Shown: in pieces, positions 50,098-58,773 of the stretch | Layout of the letters: every line of letters begins with the position of its first letter | Position numbering within the stretch: position 1 is the first letter of the stretch | NCBI RefSeq assembly: GCF_004345855.1 | Contig: NZ_SLXN01000007.1 | Span: 62,001 to 126,000, forward strand | Source: Sphingomonas sp. BK235 | Lineage (GTDB): Bacteria > Pseudomonadota > Alphaproteobacteria > Sphingomonadales > Sphingomonadaceae | DNA length: 64,000 bases | Direction of reading: 5' to 3' | Notes under the pieces: generated by a model | Database searches by the model: none | What the model was told of the DNA's origin: nothing | What the model saw: only the letters and a program-made list of their open reading frames with translations | Translations under genes and position numbers: made by a program

Positions 50098-51135
50098 TCA
50101 GCCGGCTAGCGCTGTCCCGACCGTCGCGGCGTCGACCCGCCCGCGCTCGGCGATCACCACCAGCCGGGTGCGACGCGACTCGTCGGCGCGCCACGGCCGG
50201 TCGTAGCTGGTGCGCACGCGCGCGCCGACCGCCTGCACCAGCAGCCGCATCGGCTTGCCGCGCACCGCCGCATAGCCCTTCACGCGCAGTACGTCGTGGT
50301 CGCGCGCGAGCTGCGCGACGCGATCGGCGAGCGCGGCGGGATCGTCGGTCTCGCCCAGCTCGTGGACGAGGCTGTCGAAATCGTCGTGCTCATGATCATC
50401 GAACCCGTCGTGGTGCGACGGGCGCGCGGCGAGATCGTCCTCCGCCGCGGCGCCGAGCCCGAGGATCACGCCGGGATCGATAGCGCCGTCGACCAATGCG
50501 ACGACCGGCACCGGTCGCGGTGCCTGGGCCAGCACGACCGCGCGCGCCCTCGCCACCGCGTCCGCGCCGGCGAGATCGGCCTTGGTGAGCAGCACCACGT
50601 CGGCGCAGGCGAGCTGGTCCTCGAACACCTCGGCCAGCGGCGTGTCGTGGTCGACCTCGGCGTCGGCGGCGCGTTGCGCGGCGACCGCGGCGGGATCGGG
50701 CGCGAAACGGCCGGCGCCGACCGCCTCGGCATCGGCCAGCGCGATCACGCCGTCGACCGTCACGCGCGAGCGGATCGCTGGCCAGTCGAATGCCTTGAGC
50801 AGCGGTTTGGGCAGCGCCAACCCCGAGGTCTCGATCAGGATATGATCGGGGCGCGGATCCAGCGCGAGCAGCCGCTCGATCGTCGGGATGAAATCGTCCG
50901 CCACGGTGCAGCAGATGCAGCCGTTGGCGAGCTCGACGATATTCTCCGCTGGACAGTCGGGGATGGCGCATTGCTCGAGGATCGCGCCGTCGACGCCCAG
51001 CGTGCCGAACTCGTTGACGACGACGGCGAGCCGCCGCCCCCCGGCGTGGCGGATGAGGTGGCTGATCAGCGTGGTCTTGCCCGCGCCGAGGAAGCCGGTG
51101 ACGACGGTGACGGGAACCTTGGACAGGTCGCGCAA
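50098..51135 (-). CDS. cobW: CobW GTPase metallochaperone
   Basis: 345 residues of the G3E GTPase family; proposed to hand cobalt to the chelatase. P-loop VVTGFLGAGKTTLISHL, metal motif NGCICCTV (CxCC), switch region ILIETSGLALPKPLL, NKxD-like LLTKADL, and a His/Asp-rich loop HHDGFDDHEHDDFDSL. The C-terminal CobW_C domain (VLRVKGYAAVRGKPMRLLVQAVG) is complete. I start at TTG 51135 with GAAGGAA 5 bases upstream; the longer frame to 51309 adds 58 low-complexity residues. First gene after the riboswitch. Confidence 0.93.
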   Translation of the reverse strand: MRDLSKVPVTVVTGFLGAGKTTLISHLIRHAGGRRLAVVVNEFGTLGVDGAILEQCAIPDCPAENIVELANGCICCTVADDFIPTIERLLALDPRPDHILIETSGLALPKPLLKAFDWPAIRSRVTVDGVIALADAEAVGAGRFAPDPAAVAAQRAADAEVDHDTPLAEVFEDQLACADVVLLTKADLAGADAVARARAVVLAQAPRPVPVVALVDGAIDPGVILGLGAAAEDDLAARPSHHDGFDDHEHDDFDSLVHELGETDDPAALADRVAQLARDHDVLRVKGYAAVRGKPMRLLVQAVGARVRTSYDRPWRADESRRTRLVVIAERGRVDAATVGTALAG

Positions 51136-51317
51136 TGATGTTCCTTCGGGGCGCCGCGACGGTGCGGGGACCGGGGCCGAAGGTCGGCCGGCGCGCACCA
51201 CGGACGGGCGCCCGCCGTCGCCCGTGCCACGCGCCGCTGCGGCCCCGGCCGCATGGCTTCGTCGCTCAGACGGAACACCGTGCCCGGCCATCCCCTGGAC
51301 CAAAGGCAAGAGCGACC

Positions 51318-51526
51318 CTGCGCCGGCAGGTATCCTGGCTCGCGGGTCGTCGCTCCCGGCACGGCCTTCCCGGGGCGGGGCGAGACCCCGCGCTCCAGTG
51401 ACCGCCCCCCGCTTCTGCCGGGGGCATGTGCCGCTCGCTCGCCGCTCACAGTTGCAGGGACAGCCGCGGATTCGGGGAGTGATCCCCTCACCGCATTCCC
51501 ATTTGAGCCCCTCGTCGGGGCACCGG
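51318..51526 (-). ncRNA. Cobalamin riboswitch before cobW-cobN operon
   Basis: On the minus strand, in order: GGTGCCCCGACGAGGGGC, GGGAATGCGGTG, CGGCTGTCCCTGCAACTGTG, GGGAAGGCCG, and B12 box GAGCCAGGATACCTGCCGGC (51322-51341). This is the full conserved order of the class I cobalamin riboswitch. About 180 bases of leader follow before cobW TTG 51135, enough for an expression platform. High B12 should shut off cobW-N-G-H-I-J and probably cobL-E-M-B-F. Confidence 0.95.
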
Positions 51527-51602
51527 CGCGATCGTGGGGCCGGATACCGGCCCCGTCGCGCGGCCTAGCCGATGGTCGCGCTGCTGCCAATAGGCGGCGG
51601 CG

Positions 51603-52052
51603 TCAGCGCGCGGCGCGCACCGCCAGCGCGGCGGTGCCGAGCGCGACCGCGTCCTCCACGACGCCCGTGGCGGTCTGGCCGTAGCGGCGCATCGCCGCCA
51701 CGCGCGCGCGGAAGGTGAGATAGGAGGCACCCGCCGCGACCCCGGCGCCGAGCAAGGCGGCCAGCGTGCGCTGCCGGCGAGGGGCGAGGCTCGCCGCGGC
51801 GAAGGCGCCGGTCGCGACGCGCGCGACCATGCCGGGCAGGATGATCCGATCGGGGGCGGTCTTCATCTTGTCGCCGGCGAGCTCACCCGCGGCGAGCGCC
51901 AGCGTGCCGGCGGCGACGAGCGGGTGCGCGAGCAGCGCGGGCGCGCCCGAGTCGCTCGGCAGCTCGCCCGCGCGCGCCGCTTGGGCGACGGTGGCGAGTG
52001 GGGTCATCGCGCGCATCCCCGCGACGGCGGCGATCAGAAGCGAGGCGAGCAT
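51603..52052 (-). CDS. DUF4126 membrane protein
   Basis: 149 residues with several weakly hydrophobic helices: LASLLIAAVAGMRAMTPLATVAQAA, PLVAAGTLALAAGELAGDKMK, PGMVARVATGAFAAASLA and TLAALLGAGVAAGASYLTFR. The GMRAMTP and ELxxDK features fit DUF4126. No function is known. GGAG lies 7 bases before ATG 52052. Not obviously related to the B12 genes upstream. Confidence 0.8.
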   Translation of the reverse strand: MLASLLIAAVAGMRAMTPLATVAQAARAGELPSDSGAPALLAHPLVAAGTLALAAGELAGDKMKTAPDRIILPGMVARVATGAFAAASLAPRRQRTLAALLGAGVAAGASYLTFRARVAAMRRYGQTATGVVEDAVALGTAALAVRAAR

Positions 52053-52148
52053 GGAATGTCTCCGATGATGGACGGCCCTAACCCGCCGGCGGCGCGGGAG
52101 TTCAACCGCCGTACGTCGTCGGAGCGGCGGCGGTCGCCCGGGCGCATG

Positions 52149-53231
52149 TCAGAACAGCTCGCCCTGGGCGCCCGCCGGAGGACGGAACAGGTCGCAGCGC
52201 AGATCGAGCCTGCGTCGCGCGTCGGTGAAGCCGTGGCGCGTGCGCGCGATGCGGAAGCGCGTGCGCAGCAGCTCCGCCCACGGCCCCTGGCCGCGCATCC
52301 GCGCGCCGAAGCGCGGGTCGTTGTCCCTGCCGCCGCGCAGGCTCTGGACGATCGCCATCACCTTGGCGGCGCGCTCGTGATAATGTTCGTCGAGCCAGGC
52401 GCGGAACAGCGGGGCGACCTCCCAGGGCAGCCGCACCGGGATGTACGAGACGCCGAGCGCGCCCGCGGCTGCGCTGGCGGCGACCACCGCTTCGACCTCG
52501 TCGTCGGTGATCGCGGGAATGACCGGCGCCATGTTGACATAGGTCGGCACCCCCGCGTCGCTGAGCCGCCGCACCGCGGCGAGCCGGCGCGCGGCGGCGG
52601 GCGCGCGCGGCTCGACCGTCATCGCCACGCGCGGGTCGAGCGAGGTGACCGAGATCGCCACCGCGACGAGGCCCTTGACCGCCATCGGCGCGAGCAGGTC
52701 GATGTCGCGCACCACCCGGTCCGACTTGGTGGTGATCACCAGCGGGTGGTCGCAGGCGGCGAGCACCTCGATCACCTCGCGCGTGACGCGCCACTCGCGC
52801 TCGATCGGCTGATAGGGATCGGTGTTGGTGCCCATCGCGATCGGCGCGCAGCGATAGTCGCGCCGGCCGAGCTCGGCGCGGAGCAGGGCGGCAGCGTCGG
52901 GCTTGGCGAACAGCCTGGTCTCGAAGTCGAGCCCGGGCGAGAGATCGTGGAAGGCGTGGCTCGGTCGCGCGAAACAATAGATGCAGCCGTGCTCGCAGCC
53001 GCGATACGGGTTGATCGAGCGGTCGAACGGCACGTCGGGCGACTGGTTGCGCGTGATGATCGTGCGCGCGCGCTCGACCGTGACGGTGGTGCGCGCCGGG
53101 GCAGGGGTGCCGTCGATGGCCGCGCGCGAGTCGAGCCAGTCGCCGTCGTCCTCCGCCTGCGGCAGGTTGAAGCGCGCGCTCGCCGCGTTCAGCGTGGCGC
53201 CGCGGGCAGGTCTGGACGGTCGGTCGGCCAT
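52149..53231 (-). CDS. PA0069-type radical SAM protein
   Basis: 360 residues. The radical SAM [4Fe-4S] motif is C-x3-C-x2-C: YRGCEHGCIYCFARPSH. PFDRSINPYRGC before it and MGTNTDPYQPIEREWRVTREVIEVL after it are hallmarks of the PA0069/SplB-related group, as are VTTKSDRVVRDIDLL and SVTSLDP. Photoproduct lyase activity is not implied; the substrate is unknown. The C-terminal ends RTRHGFTDARRRLDLRCDLFRPP. Divergent from the small glyoxalase-fold gene by ~55 bases. Confidence 0.93.
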   Translation of the reverse strand: MADRPSRPARGATLNAASARFNLPQAEDDGDWLDSRAAIDGTPAPARTTVTVERARTIITRNQSPDVPFDRSINPYRGCEHGCIYCFARPSHAFHDLSPGLDFETRLFAKPDAAALLRAELGRRDYRCAPIAMGTNTDPYQPIEREWRVTREVIEVLAACDHPLVITTKSDRVVRDIDLLAPMAVKGLVAVAISVTSLDPRVAMTVEPRAPAAARRLAAVRRLSDAGVPTYVNMAPVIPAITDDEVEAVVAASAAAGALGVSYIPVRLPWEVAPLFRAWLDEHYHERAAKVMAIVQSLRGGRDNDPRFGARMRGQGPWAELLRTRFRIARTRHGFTDARRRLDLRCDLFRPPAGAQGELF

Positions 53232-53285
53232 TGCATCAGCCTAGCCGAGCCGCTAGAACATAGCAAGAACATGGGAGAGGGCGAG

Positions 53286-53621
53286 ATGGCGCGGCTCAAT
53301 TACCTGGAACTGCCGGTCGCGGACACGACGCGGGCCAAGGCCTTCTACGGCGCGGCGTTCGGCTGGGCGTTCGCGGATTATGGCCCGACCTATGCGGCGA
53401 CGACGAGCGGCGACACCGACATCGGCTTCCAGGCCGATCCGGGGGAGAAGACGGCCGCCGCGCTGCCGGTCATCGCGGTCGAGGATCTCGAGGCTGCCGT
53501 GGCTGCCGTGACGAGCGCGGGTGGTCGCGTGACACGGCCGATCTTCGCCTTCCCGGGTGGCCGGCGGTTTCACTTCACCGATCCCGACGGTCACGAGCTC
53601 GCCGCGGTTACCGCGGGCTGA
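53286..53621 (+). CDS. VOC (glyoxalase-fold) protein
   Basis: 111 residues: one vicinal-oxygen-chelate module pair, LNYLELPVADTTRAKAFYGAAFGW at the N-terminus and RRFHFTDPDGHELAAVT at the end. A metal His in the first strand is not obvious (LELPV), but Glu in LELP and HE near the end could serve. Substrate unknown. ATG 53286 has GGGAGAGGGCGAG upstream; an ATG five codons earlier exists. Confidence 0.85.
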   Translation: MARLNYLELPVADTTRAKAFYGAAFGWAFADYGPTYAATTSGDTDIGFQADPGEKTAAALPVIAVEDLEAAVAAVTSAGGRVTRPIFAFPGGRRFHFTDPDGHELAAVTAG

Positions 53622-53659
53622 CGGCACGCGGCGAGAGGTCGATCCACTCGGTCGCAGCG

Positions 53660-53822
53660 TGCTCCGGCGCACGCCGGAGCCCAGAGCCGCGGGCGTGACG
53701 CTCGTGGCGCTGGGCTCCTGCGTCCGCAGGAGCGCAGCGCTGGCTCACACCACATGGCTCACCGCTCGGGCGGTGAACGCGACGCTGGATACCCTGGACT
53801 CCGGCGTGCGCCGGAGGACGTT
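53660..53822. repeat. Family 2 palindromic repeats
   Basis: The 233-base gap between the VOC gene and moaB contains GCTCCGGCGCACGCCGGAGC (about 53661-53680), GGGCTCCTGCGTCCGCAGGA (about 53711-53731) and CTCCGGCGTGCGCCGGAG (about 53799-53818), small hairpins of the family also seen at 24.55 kb and, as a variant, in cobN. They may terminate both convergent genes. No gene visible. Confidence 0.75.
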
Positions 53823-53854
53823 TCAGCGAGCGGGCGCCACAATCGAGCCGCCGC

Positions 53855-54382
53855 TCAGCGCTCGGTCAGTCGCGGCATCAGCTCGACGAAGTTGCAGGGG
53901 CGGTGGCGGATGTCGAGCTGGCTGGCGAGGATGCCGTCCCACGCGTCCTTCACCGCACCGGTCGAGCCCGGCAGCGCGAAGACATAGGTGCCGCGCGCGA
54001 CACAGGCGCAGGCGCGGCTCTGCACCGTGGAGGTGCCGATCGTCTGATAGCTCAGCCAGCGGAACAGCTCGCCGAAGCCCGGGATCATCTTGTCCGCGAC
54101 CCGCTCGATCGCCTCGGGGGTGACGTCACGCCCGGTCACCCCGGTGCCCCCGGTGGTGATGACGCAGTCCACGCCCGCGTCGTCGATCCAGCGGTCGAGC
54201 TGCGCCCCGATCGCGTCGACGTCGTCGCGCAGGATGGCGCGCTCGGCGAGCACATGCCCCGCCTCGCTCAGCCGCGCCACCAGCGCGTCGCCCGAGCGGT
54301 CCTCCGCCAGGCCGCGCGTGTCGGAGACGGTGAGCACCGCGATGCGCACCGGCACGAAGGTGCGCGTGAGGTCGAGGCTCAT
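53855..54382 (-). CDS. moaB: MoaB-like molybdopterin protein
   Basis: 175 residues of the MoaB/Mog fold. VRIAVLTVSDTRGLAEDRSGDALVARL, VDCVITTGGTGVTGRDVTPEAIERV and FALPGSTGAVKDAWDGILASQLD are the molybdopterin-binding hallmarks (TGGTGxxxRDxTPE). Likely adenylyltransferase or a related step in molybdenum cofactor synthesis, possibly for enzymes of the class whose small subunit is at 6332. Start in the transglycosylase stop (ATGA). Confidence 0.93.
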   Translation of the reverse strand: MSLDLTRTFVPVRIAVLTVSDTRGLAEDRSGDALVARLSEAGHVLAERAILRDDVDAIGAQLDRWIDDAGVDCVITTGGTGVTGRDVTPEAIERVADKMIPGFGELFRWLSYQTIGTSTVQSRACACVARGTYVFALPGSTGAVKDAWDGILASQLDIRHRPCNFVELMPRLTER

Positions 54383-56208
54383 CGCTCGGCGTGCGTCGTC
54401 GACTGCGCCGCGACCGTGCCGTTGATCGCGATCGCGGTGACGGGCGACTGCGACGTCATCCGCACCGCGCTGTCGCCGGGCAGGCCGGGGAAGCGCGGCC
54501 ACATGCCCTGCGCCAGCGCGACGCGGCTGGGGCTCTTCGCCTTGCCGCCGAGCGACTCGTACATCCAGTAGTTGCGCAACACGGTGACGACATAGCCGCG
54601 CGTCTCCCAATAAGGGATGCTCTCGATATAGAGCAGCGGGTCGCCGCCGTCGCGGACGATCGCGTTCCACTCGCCGACCGGCTTCGGCCCGGCATTATAG
54701 GCCGCGATCACCTTGGGCAGCAGCCCGCCGGTGAGCCCCATGTCGCGCAGCTTCTCGATGTGGCGCTGGCCGATGTCGATGTTGGTCGAGGGGCGCGCCA
54801 GCGCGTCCTGGTCGATCGCGACGCCGCGCTCGCGCATATAGTCGGTCGCCGCGGCGGGCATGATCTGCATCAGCCCGAACGCGCCGGCGGGGCTGCGCAC
54901 CTTGTTGCGGAAACCCGATTCCTGGAGCGTGTGCGCGTAGACCAACGCCTTGTCGATGCGCCAGCCGGTGTCCGGCGTCCAATTGGGCATCGGGTAGCGC
55001 GTGTCGGCGGTGGCGACCGCGCCCTGCGGCATATTGTGCGCGAGCCACACGGTGGTCGCGGGCAGGTCGAGCGTCTCGCTGATATGAACGAGGCTGCCGA
55101 ACTCGGAAGGGTCGCCGATCCGCGCCTGCTGGCGCACCATCGCGTCGGCGCGCTCGCCCTCGCCGAGCTCGGCGAGCGCGGCGGCGACGCGGACATTGGG
55201 GCGGCGCTCCAGCCGCGCCCATTCCTCGCTCACCAGTTCGGGGCGGACCCGCTCCACCGGCAGTCCGAGCGCCTGGCGCGCGAGCAGCCCGTAGAAGGTC
55301 TCCTTATACTGCGCTGCGGTCTTGAGCCGCGCCTCGACGCGGTCGGGCCTGCCGCATGCCATGTCCGACCGTGCCGCCCAGTAGAGCGCGGTGGCGCGCA
55401 GGTCGGTGTCGGTCGCGCGCGCGGCAACATTCTCGAAATCCACCTGCGTCGCGGCGCAATCGTGCTGGCGCCACGCCGACAGCGCCTCGGTCCAGCGGCC
55501 GTGGAGCGCCCAGTCGCCGCTGCCCGCCGCGGCCTTGGCCGCCAGCGCGCGTGCCTGCGGGTCGAGCCCCTGGAGGAAGTAGATCCATGCGACGCGCGCC
55601 TGCCACTCGGTCTCCGCCTCGGGCGAGAGGCCGTCGGTCGATTCGAGCAGCGCCTGCGCCTCGGCGCCCATGTCGGCCTTCACATAGGGCTGCATGCGCT
55701 GGGCGAGATCGGCGGCGACCTGATCGCTGCGGGTGGCACGGGCGCGAACACGCGCGGGCGCGCCGTCCTGCCAGATCAGCCGTTGCGTGCTCGGCAACGC
55801 GGGGAGGTCGCTCAGCCCCCGCGCGCTCGCCAGCCGCATCAGCGCCTCGGCCTGTGGCAGCTCGGGCGCCTCGGCGATCAGCCGGGTCAGCGCCTCGTCG
55901 CCGACGCGCGGCGAACCCTTGGCGAGCACCAGCTCGGCGCGCGCGTAAGCGTGGAGCGGCCCGCTCGCCATCGTGTCGAGCGTGATCTGCGCGTCGCTCC
56001 AGCGCCCATCGCGGATCGCGGCGAACACCGCGCGATAGCCGCTGCGCTGCTCGGGGGTGAGCTGCGCGGGAATGCCCGCGCTTTTGCCCGCGACCGCGGC
56101 CGGCGCGGGGGCGGCGGGTGCGACCAGCGGGAGCGGCGGCGCGGCCAAGGCGGGCGCGGTGGCGGCGAGCGCGGCGGTGACCGCCAGCGCGGCGCGGCGC
56201 GGGCTCAC
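54379..56208 (-). CDS. Soluble lytic murein transglycosylase
   Basis: 609 residues with a signal peptide (ALAVTAALAATAPALAAP). A helical superhelix (~50-430) of TPR-like repeats precedes a C-terminal SLT domain: YAHTLQESGFRNKVRSPAGAFGLMQIMP with catalytic Glu in QESGF, then VIAAYNAGPKPVGEW. Cleaves peptidoglycan to 1,6-anhydro products. Overlaps the UDG-like gene upstream and moaB downstream (both ATGA), an odd functional mix. Confidence 0.94.
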   Translation of the reverse strand: MSPRRAALAVTAALAATAPALAAPPLPLVAPAAPAPAAVAGKSAGIPAQLTPEQRSGYRAVFAAIRDGRWSDAQITLDTMASGPLHAYARAELVLAKGSPRVGDEALTRLIAEAPELPQAEALMRLASARGLSDLPALPSTQRLIWQDGAPARVRARATRSDQVAADLAQRMQPYVKADMGAEAQALLESTDGLSPEAETEWQARVAWIYFLQGLDPQARALAAKAAAGSGDWALHGRWTEALSAWRQHDCAATQVDFENVAARATDTDLRATALYWAARSDMACGRPDRVEARLKTAAQYKETFYGLLARQALGLPVERVRPELVSEEWARLERRPNVRVAAALAELGEGERADAMVRQQARIGDPSEFGSLVHISETLDLPATTVWLAHNMPQGAVATADTRYPMPNWTPDTGWRIDKALVYAHTLQESGFRNKVRSPAGAFGLMQIMPAAATDYMRERGVAIDQDALARPSTNIDIGQRHIEKLRDMGLTGGLLPKVIAAYNAGPKPVGEWNAIVRDGGDPLLYIESIPYWETRGYVVTVLRNYWMYESLGGKAKSPSRVALAQGMWPRFPGLPGDSAVRMTSQSPVTAIAINGTVAAQSTTHAER

Positions 56209-56939
56209 GACGCCATGTCCCCGGTGAGCATCAACAGGTCCTTCCAGGTCTCGGCTTTGGCGGCGGGACGATCCAGCAGGAAGCGCGGATGGTGCGTCGC
56301 CACGACGTGCGTGATGGTGCCGCTTCTATGGTTAACGATGTGCGTACGTCCCCGCGCGTCGGCGACGCTCATCGCCAGCAGCGCACGGCTCGCCGCATCG
56401 CCCATCGCCAGCAGCCGTTTCGGCGCCGCGAGCGCGACGTGATGGCGCGCGATCTCGCCGAGCCGATCGGCGATGTCGCGCGGCACGCGGCCAGTGGTCG
56501 GGCGGCGCGTGCAGACCGAGGCGAGCGCGGTGTCGGCGCGCGAGCGGCCGATCGCGGCGAGCATCCGATCGAACAGGCGCCCGGTCTCGCCCTCGAGCAG
56601 CGTCTCGCGGTCGTCGCGCTCGGGGCAGTCGACGAACACCATCAGCTCGGCGTCCGCCCGCCCGCTCGCCGCGATCGCGACGCCGCCCCAGCGCGCCTCG
56701 GGCGCGTCCTCTCCCAGCCGCCACGTCGCGAACGCCTCGCGCGTGTCGGGCAGCGCGGCGGGGGCGGGCGCCACCGCCGTCGCGGCGAGCGGAGCGAAGG
56801 CGGCCGGCGCGGCGGTCTCGACCGCGGCGAGCCAGTCGAACGGCGCGTCCTCGACGAGCGTGTCGACCCCCGCCTCGCGCCACCAGTCGAGCGCACTCGC
56901 CGCGATCTTGGCCCAGTCGTGATTCTGGTCTGCCCCCAT
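56205..56939 (-). CDS. Degenerate uracil-DNA glycosylase-like protein
   Basis: 244 residues resembling family 4/5 uracil-DNA glycosylases in its second half: ELMVFVDCPERDD stands where GEAPG(A)xED should be, SVCTRRPTTGRVPRDI recalls the CRPPxNRxP motif, LLAMGDAASRALL the LGxxA motif, and THHPRFLLDRPAAKAETWKDL the HPSxxLR motif. Only two Cys are present in the whole protein, so no [4Fe-4S] cluster of the type 4 kind can form. The key first motif is changed, so catalysis is doubtful. The first ~70 residues are Ala-rich linker. Confidence 0.75.
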   Translation of the reverse strand: MGADQNHDWAKIAASALDWWREAGVDTLVEDAPFDWLAAVETAAPAAFAPLAATAVAPAPAALPDTREAFATWRLGEDAPEARWGGVAIAASGRADAELMVFVDCPERDDRETLLEGETGRLFDRMLAAIGRSRADTALASVCTRRPTTGRVPRDIADRLGEIARHHVALAAPKRLLAMGDAASRALLAMSVADARGRTHIVNHRSGTITHVVATHHPRFLLDRPAAKAETWKDLLMLTGDMAS

Positions 56940-56959
56940 CTGCTCATCATAGGATCGCG

Positions 56960-56977
56960 GTTGACGTGAGCGTCAAC
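56960..56977. promoter_or_regulatory. LiuR-like dyad before ETF-ubiquinone oxidoreductase
   Basis: GTTGACGTGAGCGTCAAC has perfect 7-base arms around TGAG. TTGACGT-N2-ACGTCAA-like dyads are operators of LiuR, a MerR-family regulator of branched-chain amino acid breakdown whose regulon can include electron-transfer flavoprotein genes. It lies between the divergent UDG-like gene and the ETF-QO gene, 92 bases before its GTG. Assignment by resemblance and context. Confidence 0.5.
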
Positions 56978-57068
56978 TTTCTGGCACCGCCGGCCCGATC
57001 AGCCGTTGCGACGATACGACGAGTGCCCGCGGTGAGGCGGCGCCGGGCGCTCCCGAGGAGAAGATGAC

Positions 57069-58727
57069 GTGAGCGAACGCGAGTCCATGCCCTATGACGT
57101 GGTGATCGTCGGCGCCGGGCCGGCGGGCCTGTCGGCGGCGATCCGGCTCAAGCAGGTCGCCGCGGAGAAGGGCGCCGAGGTCTCGGTCTGCGTGCTGGAA
57201 AAGGGCTCCGAGGTCGGCGCGCACATCCTCTCCGGCGCCGTCATCGACCCGCAGTCGCTCGACGAACTGCTGCCCGACTGGCGCGAGCAGGGCTGCCCGC
57301 TGGCCGAGGTGCCCGTCACCGAGAACCTCCACTGGGTGCTGACCAAGAAGGGCAGGTTCACGCTGCCGCATCTGTGGACCCCGCCGTTCCTCCACAACAA
57401 GGGGACTTATACCGGCTCGCTCGGCAATCTGTGCCGCTGGCTCGCGGGCAAGGCCGAGGAGCTCGGGGTCGAGATCTTCCCCGGCTTCGCCGCGGCCGAG
57501 ATCCTGTTCCACGACGACGGCAGCGTGAAGGGCGTCGCCACCGGCGACATGGGCGTCGCGCGCGACGGCACGCACAAGCCCGATTATCAGCCCGGGCTCG
57601 AGCTGCACGCTAAATACACCTTCTTCTCAGAGGGTTGCCGCGGACACCTGTCGAAGGAGCTGATGCGTCTCTTCGACCTGCGACGCGACTGCGACCCGCA
57701 GGTCTACGGCCTCGGCGTCAAGGAATTGTGGGACATCGATCCCGCGCTGCACACGCCCGGCAAGGTGATCCACACCCAGGGCTGGCCGCTCAGCGAGAGC
57801 GGCTCGAACGGAGGCGGCTGGATCTACCATCAGGCCAACGGGCAGGTCAGCATCGGCTTCGTCACCTGGCTCAACTACAGCAATCCGTACGTCTCGCCGT
57901 TCCAGGAGATGCAGCGCTGGAAGACGCATCCGGCGGTGGCGGCGCTGCTCGAGGGCGGCAAGCGCGTCAGCTACGGCGCGCGCGCGATCAACGACGGCGG
58001 GCTGCAGTCCATTCCCAAGCTGGTCTTCCCCGGTGGCGCGCTGATCGGCGACAGCGCGGGCTTCCTCAACGTGCCGCGGATCAAGGGCACGCACACCGCG
58101 ATGAAGAGCGCGATGCTCGCCGCCGAGGCGGCGGTCGACGCGATCGTGTCGCAGCGCGCGGGGGACGAGTTGATCGCTTACCCCGAGGCGTTCGAGCGCA
58201 GCTGGGTCAGGAAGGAGCTGTCGATCGTCCGCAACGTCGTGCCGCTGGTGAAGCGCTTCGGCGACCTGATCGGCTCGGGGCTGGCGGGCGTGACGATGTG
58301 GCTCGAGTATCTCGGGCTGCGCATGCCGTTCACGCTGCACCACCATCCCGATCACGAGACCCTGTGGCGCAAGGACCTGGTCAAGAAGATCGATTATCCC
58401 AAAGCCGACGGCGTGCTGACCTTCGACCGGCTGTCCTCGGTGTTCCTGTCGAACACCAACCACGAGGAGGATCAGCCGGTCCACCTCACGCTCAAGGATC
58501 CGTCGATCCCGGTCGACTACGACCTGCCGCTCTACGACGAGCCCGCGCAGCGCTATTGTCCCGCCGGCGTGTACGAGATCGTCGGCGAGGAGGTGGGTGA
58601 GCCGAAGTTCGTGATCAACGCGCAGAATTGCGTCCACTGCAAGACCTGCGACATCAAGGATCCGACGCAGAACATCAACTGGGTCGTCCCCGAGGGCGGC
58701 GGCGGGCCCAACTACCCGAACATGTGA
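57069..58727 (+). CDS. Electron transfer flavoprotein-ubiquinone oxidoreductase
   Basis: 552 residues. Takes electrons from ETF (fatty-acid and amino-acid oxidation) to ubiquinone at the inner membrane. FAD motif VVIVGAGPAGLSAAIRLKQ, then CVLEKGSEVGAHILSGAVIDP, GCRGHLSKELM, AINDGGLQSIPKLVFPGGALIGDSAGFLN and, at the C-terminus, the [4Fe-4S] Cys in RYCPAGVYE and NCVHCKTCDIKDPTQNINWVVPEGGGGPNY. GTG 57069 has GAGGAG 8 bases upstream; ATG at codon 7 is an alternative. Confidence 0.97.
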   Translation: MSERESMPYDVVIVGAGPAGLSAAIRLKQVAAEKGAEVSVCVLEKGSEVGAHILSGAVIDPQSLDELLPDWREQGCPLAEVPVTENLHWVLTKKGRFTLPHLWTPPFLHNKGTYTGSLGNLCRWLAGKAEELGVEIFPGFAAAEILFHDDGSVKGVATGDMGVARDGTHKPDYQPGLELHAKYTFFSEGCRGHLSKELMRLFDLRRDCDPQVYGLGVKELWDIDPALHTPGKVIHTQGWPLSESGSNGGGWIYHQANGQVSIGFVTWLNYSNPYVSPFQEMQRWKTHPAVAALLEGGKRVSYGARAINDGGLQSIPKLVFPGGALIGDSAGFLNVPRIKGTHTAMKSAMLAAEAAVDAIVSQRAGDELIAYPEAFERSWVRKELSIVRNVVPLVKRFGDLIGSGLAGVTMWLEYLGLRMPFTLHHHPDHETLWRKDLVKKIDYPKADGVLTFDRLSSVFLSNTNHEEDQPVHLTLKDPSIPVDYDLPLYDEPAQRYCPAGVYEIVGEEVGEPKFVINAQNCVHCKTCDIKDPTQNINWVVPEGGGGPNYPNM

Positions 58728-58773
58728 GGAGATCGGGGGTTCGGCGCGGACGCGGCTGACCTTCCTCACTACC

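Noticed and set aside
46719..50483. A 1254-codon open frame on the plus strand opposite cobN and cobW
   Set aside because: It is a shadow of GC-rich minus-strand codons: Arg/Gly/Gln/Ala-rich, no motifs, and no homology-like blocks, while the minus strand encodes clear CobN and CobW.
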